Assembly: GCA_902519955.1 (NCBI GenBank)
Contig: CABYMF010000006.1
Span: forward strand, 1-56,819
From: an uncultured Bacteroidota bacterium
GTDB taxonomy: Bacteria > Bacteroidota > Bacteroidia > Flavobacteriales > Flavobacteriaceae
Direction: 5' to 3'
Length of the DNA stretch: 56,819 nt
Part shown: positions 52,401-56,819 of the stretch, one piece after another
Layout of the letters: every line of letters starts with the position of its first letter
Position numbering within the stretch: position 1 is the first letter of the stretch
Made by a program: the position numbers and the translations under genes
Notes under the pieces: generated by a model
What the model was told of the DNA's origin: nothing
Databases searched by the model: none
What the model saw: only the letters and a program-made list of their open reading frames with translations

Positions 52401-53636
52401 ATGTCAAAAATTAAAGTAGCCAATCCCATAGTCGAAATAGATGGTGATGAAATGGCTAGAATTATCTGGAAATTTATTAAAGAGAAGTTGATCTTAGACT
52501 ACATAGACCTTGATGTTGTATATTATGATCTTGGGATAGAGTCTAGAGACGAGACAGATGATCAAATCACTGTTGATGCTGCTAATGCTATAAAAAAATA
52601 TAATGTAGGTATTAAGTGTGCAACGATTACTCCAGATGAACAAAGAGTAGAAGAATTCTCTCTTGGCAGGATGTATAAATCTCCCAATGGTACTATTAGA
52701 AACATAGTTGGAGGAACTGTTTTTAGAGAACCTATAATATGTAGATCAATACCAAGGTATGTTCAGGGATGGTCAAGACCAATTTGTATCGGAAGACATG
52801 CATTTGGTGATCAATACAGAGCTACAGATGTAACTACTCATGGTCCTGGGAAGCTTGAGATGAAGTTTACACCTTCCGATGGCTCAGACTCAAAGACATG
52901 GGAAGTATATAATTTCGAAGAAGATGGTATTGCAATGTCAATGTATAATATTGATTCTTCTATATATGGTTTTGCAAGATCTTGTATGAATATGGCTTTA
53001 ACAAAAAGATGGCCTCTTTATCTTTCTACAAAGAATACAATATTAAAAGCATACGATGGAAGGTTTAAAGATATTTTTCAGGAAGTTTTTGAAAATGAGT
53101 TTAAAGATAAGTTTGAAAAAGAAAATATAACATACGAACATAGGCTTATTGATGATATGGTTGCGGCTGCAATTAAGTGGAAAGGTGGATTTGTCTGGGC
53201 ATGTAAAAACTATGATGGAGATGTTCAATCTGATGTTGTAGCACAAGGGTTTGGTTCTCTTGGACTAATGACATCTACTTTAGTTACTCCAGACGGAAAA
53301 ACCTTGGAGGCTGAAGCAGCTCATGGAACTGTAACTAGGCATTTTAGAAGACATCAAAAAGGTGAAGAGACTTCTACTAATCCAATTGCGTCAATTTTTG
53401 CTTGGACTAGAGGACTAATGCATAGAGGAAAACTTGATGATAATAAAGAGTTAATTAAGTTTTGCAAAACTTTAGAAGAAGTTTGTATAGAAACTGTAGA
53501 GGATGGAAAAATGACAAAGGACTTAGCTCTGCTTGTATTTAGGGATGACCTTGTGGATTCAAATTTTCTTACTACACAACAGTTTTTAGATGAACTTAAG
53601 AAGAATTTAGACTTAAAATTAAATTCAAAAGAATAA
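52401..53636 (+). CDS. icd: NADP-dependent isocitrate dehydrogenase (dimeric, eukaryote-like type)
   Basis: ORF 411 aa; [60 protein letters not shown]. Confidence 0.95.
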   Translation: MSKIKVANPIVEIDGDEMARIIWKFIKEKLILDYIDLDVVYYDLGIESRDETDDQITVDAANAIKKYNVGIKCATITPDEQRVEEFSLGRMYKSPNGTIRNIVGGTVFREPIICRSIPRYVQGWSRPICIGRHAFGDQYRATDVTTHGPGKLEMKFTPSDGSDSKTWEVYNFEEDGIAMSMYNIDSSIYGFARSCMNMALTKRWPLYLSTKNTILKAYDGRFKDIFQEVFENEFKDKFEKENITYEHRLIDDMVAAAIKWKGGFVWACKNYDGDVQSDVVAQGFGSLGLMTSTLVTPDGKTLEAEAAHGTVTRHFRRHQKGEETSTNPIASIFAWTRGLMHRGKLDDNKELIKFCKTLEEVCIETVEDGKMTKDLALLVFRDDLVDSNFLTTQQFLDELKKNLDLKLNSKE

Positions 53637-54451
53637 TGAGTTTTTATAAAGTAACGGAACAAGAATCAAATCATAAGGATTTAGAAAAAAAGTCTGTTAG
53701 TGAACTTGTAAATGCAATGCATGAAGAGGATAACAATGCTCTCAAAGCTATAAATAAAGTTCTTCATGATATCACCAATTTAATTGAGAATTTAGCTCTT
53801 AGAATAAAAGAGGGTGGTAGATTATTCTATATAGGAGCTGGTACTAGTGGAAGATTAGGTGTTTTGGATGCCTCCGAATGTCCCCCGACCTTTGGAACAC
53901 CACCTGAAAAAGTTGTTGGGCTTGTAGCTGGAGGTATACCTGCGTTACATAGTTCAATAGAGATTGCTGAAGATGATTTAGATCAAGCATGGAAAGATCT
54001 CTCCGAACATAATATCAATAAAAATGACTTTGTTATTGGAATTGCAGCATCAGGAACTACTCCTTATGTTGTTGGTGGTCTAAAAGCCTGTCAAGAAAAA
54101 AATATTTCAACAGGATGTATTGTATGTAATGAAAATTCTCCATTATCAAAATACGCAGATTATAAAATTGAAGTAATAGTAGGACCTGAGTTTTTAACTG
54201 GAAGCTCAAGATTAAAAGCAGGAACTGCTCAGAAGCTTATCTTAAATATGATTTCTACAATTTCAATGATTCTTGATGGTCATGTTAGAGGGAATAAAAT
54301 GATTGATATGCAGATGAGTAATGCTAAGCTTAATAAACGAGCTAGAAGAATACTTATGGAAGAGTTAGGTGTTGATGAGCAAAAAGCTGATGAACTTATT
54401 GTAAAGTATAAGAGTATCCGATCTGCTATAGATAATTATTCAAATGAATAA
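53636..54451 (+). CDS. murQ: N-acetylmuramic acid 6-phosphate etherase
   Basis: ORF 271 aa; GGRLFYIGAGTSGRLGVLDASECPPTFG, SIS domain, TGSSRLKAGTAQKLILNMIST. Confidence 0.96.
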   Translation: MSFYKVTEQESNHKDLEKKSVSELVNAMHEEDNNALKAINKVLHDITNLIENLALRIKEGGRLFYIGAGTSGRLGVLDASECPPTFGTPPEKVVGLVAGGIPALHSSIEIAEDDLDQAWKDLSEHNINKNDFVIGIAASGTTPYVVGGLKACQEKNISTGCIVCNENSPLSKYADYKIEVIVGPEFLTGSSRLKAGTAQKLILNMISTISMILDGHVRGNKMIDMQMSNAKLNKRARRILMEELGVDEQKADELIVKYKSIRSAIDNYSNE

Positions 54452-54671
54452 ATACTTAAGAAAGGGTTTTATTCAAGTTTTTGTGGGAATATCATTATGC
54501 TTTATCGCACCAGTAACTGTCTCACAGGCGTTTAATAATCAAGACCACCCATTCTTTTTGGTTGTCTTAATTATAGGGGCAATACTTCTTGTATTAGCTA
54601 TTTTTTACGGATATAGAGGGATTAATAATATATTAAATGGTACTCTTGGACCTAAGAATAAATTAAATTGA
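54444..54671 (+). CDS. DUF6095-like small membrane protein
   Basis: ORF 75 aa; two TM segments, GISLCFIAPVTVSQAFNNQDHPFFLVVLIIG; overlaps the murQ end by 8 nt. Confidence 0.6.
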   Translation: MNKYLRKGFIQVFVGISLCFIAPVTVSQAFNNQDHPFFLVVLIIGAILLVLAIFYGYRGINNILNGTLGPKNKLN

Positions 54672-54681
54672 TTTATTTTTG
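54646..54681 (+). promoter_or_regulatory. Candidate thrS promoter: TTG (54646-54648)-N25-TATTTTTG (54674-54681)
   Basis: Perfect TAnnTTTG 16 nt before the thrS ATG; long spacer. Confidence 0.4.
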
Positions 54682-54697
54682 AATTAGATTTTTAATT

Positions 54698-56647
54698 ATG
54701 ATTAGTATAGTTTTTCCAGATGAGTCCGTTAAAGAGTTTGATAAAGGGGTTAAAGTCATTGATGTGGCAAAAAGTATCAGTGAAGGTTTAGCAAGAAAAG
54801 TTATTTCAGCGTCCTTTAATGATGAAACTCTTGAACTTGACTCAGAGTTAACTAAAGATGGGAGTATTAAACTTTATACGTGGGATGATGATGAAGGGAA
54901 ACAAGCATTTTGGCATTCTTCAGCTCATATATTAGCTCAAACTATTAAATTTTTCTATCCGAAATCTAAACTAACAATTGGACCATCAATTGAAAATGGG
55001 TTTTATTATGATGTTGATTTTGGTGATGAAAGTATCTCAGAAAAAGATTTTGAAAAAATTGAATCTAAATTTCTTGAGTTTTCACGAAATGACTTCAAAT
55101 TTATTATGAAGAGTGTTTCTAAAGATGAAGCTCTAGAATTTTATAAAAAAGAAAAAAATGAATATAAGGTTGAACTAATTGAAAGTTTAGAGGATGGAAC
55201 TATAACTTTCTGCGATCATTCAGACTTTAGTGATTTATGTAAAGGAGGTCATATACCATCAACCGGAATTGTTAAAGCTGTAAAACTCTTAAATATTGCA
55301 GGTGCTTATTGGAGAGGTGACGAAAAGAACAATCAATTAACAAGAATTTATGGTATTTCATTTCCAAAGCAAAAATTACTAACTGAGTATCTTGAGCTTG
55401 TTGAAAAAGCAAAGGAAAGAGATCATAGAAAAATTGGTAAAGAGCTTGAATTATTTACATTTTCTAGTAGAGTTGGACATGGTCTTCCCCTTTGGCTTCC
55501 TAATGGAACAGAACTAAGAGATAGGTTACAAGACTTTCTTGAAGACGCTCAAAAAAGAGCTGGATATAAAAAAGTTATGTCATCTCATATTGGAGCTAAA
55601 GAATTGTATGAAACATCTGGACATTATGAAAAATATGGTGCTGATAGTTTCCAACCAATTTCTACTCCAAATGATTCTGAAACCTTTATTTTAAGACCTA
55701 TGAATTGTCCTCACCACTGTGAAATATATAATGCAAAACAACAGAGTTACAAGGATCTTCCATTAAGACTTGCGGAGTTTGGAACAGTCTACAGGTATGA
55801 ACAAAGTGGAGAATTGCATGGTTTAAGCAGAGTCCGAGGATTTACAGTTGATGATGCCCATATATTTTGTACACCAGAACAGGTAGACTCAGAGTTTAAT
55901 AATACGATTGACTTGGTTCTTTATGTTTTTAATTCGCTTGGGTTTAACAATTTTTCTGCACAAGTTTCATTAAGAGACCCTAATACCCCGGAAAAATATA
56001 TTGGTTCTGATAAAAATTGGGAAATATCTGAGCAGGCAATTCTTAATTCTGCTAAAGAAAAAGGTCTTGACTATAATGTTGAATATGGAGAAGCTGCATT
56101 TTACGGTCCAAAACTTGACTTTATGGTTAAAGATGCACTTGGTAGAAGCTGGCAACTTGGTACAATTCAAGTTGATTACAATCTTCCCGAAAGGTTTGAT
56201 TTAACATATAAAGGAAGTAATAATGAAGATTTAAGACCTGTAATGATTCATAGAGCCCCATTTGGAAGTATGGAAAGATTCGTTGCAATTTTAATCGAAC
56301 ATACTGCTGGTGTTTTCCCTTTATGGCTAACAACTATTCAAGTAGAAATTTTAATTGTAAGTGAGAACTTTAAAAATTATGGTCAAAAAGTTTTAAATAT
56401 CTTAGAAAATCACGAAATTCGCGCCCACTTAGATGACAGAAACGAGACTGTTGGAAAGAAAATTAGAGAATCTGAAATGAAAAAGATTCCTTTTATGCTT
56501 GTTTTAGGTGAAAATGAAGTTAAAAATAATTCAGTTTCAATAAGGAGACATCATGGTGAGGATCTAGGTATAATGAAAGTTGAAGAATTCGTGGATATTA
56601 TCAAGAAAGAGGTTTCGGAATGTATCCCAAAATTTAATATTAATTAA
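54698..56647 (+). CDS. thrS: Threonine--tRNA ligase
   Basis: ORF 649 aa; TGS domain, HSSAHILAQTIKFFYP, RPMNCPHHCEIY, anticodon-binding C-terminus. Confidence 0.97.
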   Translation: MISIVFPDESVKEFDKGVKVIDVAKSISEGLARKVISASFNDETLELDSELTKDGSIKLYTWDDDEGKQAFWHSSAHILAQTIKFFYPKSKLTIGPSIENGFYYDVDFGDESISEKDFEKIESKFLEFSRNDFKFIMKSVSKDEALEFYKKEKNEYKVELIESLEDGTITFCDHSDFSDLCKGGHIPSTGIVKAVKLLNIAGAYWRGDEKNNQLTRIYGISFPKQKLLTEYLELVEKAKERDHRKIGKELELFTFSSRVGHGLPLWLPNGTELRDRLQDFLEDAQKRAGYKKVMSSHIGAKELYETSGHYEKYGADSFQPISTPNDSETFILRPMNCPHHCEIYNAKQQSYKDLPLRLAEFGTVYRYEQSGELHGLSRVRGFTVDDAHIFCTPEQVDSEFNNTIDLVLYVFNSLGFNNFSAQVSLRDPNTPEKYIGSDKNWEISEQAILNSAKEKGLDYNVEYGEAAFYGPKLDFMVKDALGRSWQLGTIQVDYNLPERFDLTYKGSNNEDLRPVMIHRAPFGSMERFVAILIEHTAGVFPLWLTTIQVEILIVSENFKNYGQKVLNILENHEIRAHLDDRNETVGKKIRESEMKKIPFMLVLGENEVKNNSVSIRRHHGEDLGIMKVEEFVDIIKKEVSECIPKFNIN

Positions 56648-56655
56648 AAATAGTT

Positions 56656-56819
56656 ATTATAGCAATAAGAAGAAGAAGATCGAATAGGAGGTTTAGAAGA
56701 GAAATAAAAGAAGATCCTCATAAAATCAATACTAAGATAACTGCTCATGAGGTTAGACTAGTTGGTGATAATGTTGATGTTGGAGTATATTCTACAAATG
56801 AGGCCTTAAGAATGGCAAG
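56656..56819 (+). CDS. infC: Translation initiation factor IF-3 (partial, runs off window end; non-canonical start codon ATT or ATA)
   Basis: Frame reads (I)(I)AIRRRRSNRRFRREIKEDPHKINTKITAHEVRLVGDNVDVGVYSTNEALRMA, a typical IF3 N-terminus; follows thrS as is common. Confidence 0.92.
   Translation, partial: MIAIRRRRSNRRFRREIKEDPHKINTKITAHEVRLVGDNVDVGVYSTNEALRMA

Overview
AT-rich 56.8 kb chromosomal window that looks like a small, streamlined marine Flavobacteriia/Bacteroidetes genome. It is almost entirely housekeeping genes: gyrA (partial), clpC, thrABC, gcvT, kdsB, rsmD, RNase P RNA, dnaX, ppx-ppk, pyrB/pyrR, rpsA, cmk, lon, lpdA, xerD, GH15/otsAB, a two-component system, coaE, fabI, recN, coaBC, rpoZ-like, bamD, ligA, prmC, ribD, dnaA, mltG, degQ-like, trmD, rplS, icd, murQ, thrS and infC (partial). 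I see no phage, IS element, CRISPR array, tRNA or rRNA gene. The strongest signal is in dnaX. The ORF stops right after an A10 tract at the end of the AAA+/domain III region, and the missing tau C-terminal domain is fully open in the -1 frame for about 560 nt. This suggests a gamma/tau frameshift or slippage system, or else a homopolymer error. Other notable points: infC has no ATG/GTG/TTG start; RNase P RNA has its P1 helix and U-tract inside the antisense end of rsmD; all convergent gene ends abut or overlap; several Bacteroidetes-type TTG/TAnnTTTG promoters imply near-leaderless mRNAs (dnaX, rpsA); and an uncharacterised pilin-like protein gene sits next to a DUF3822 gene.
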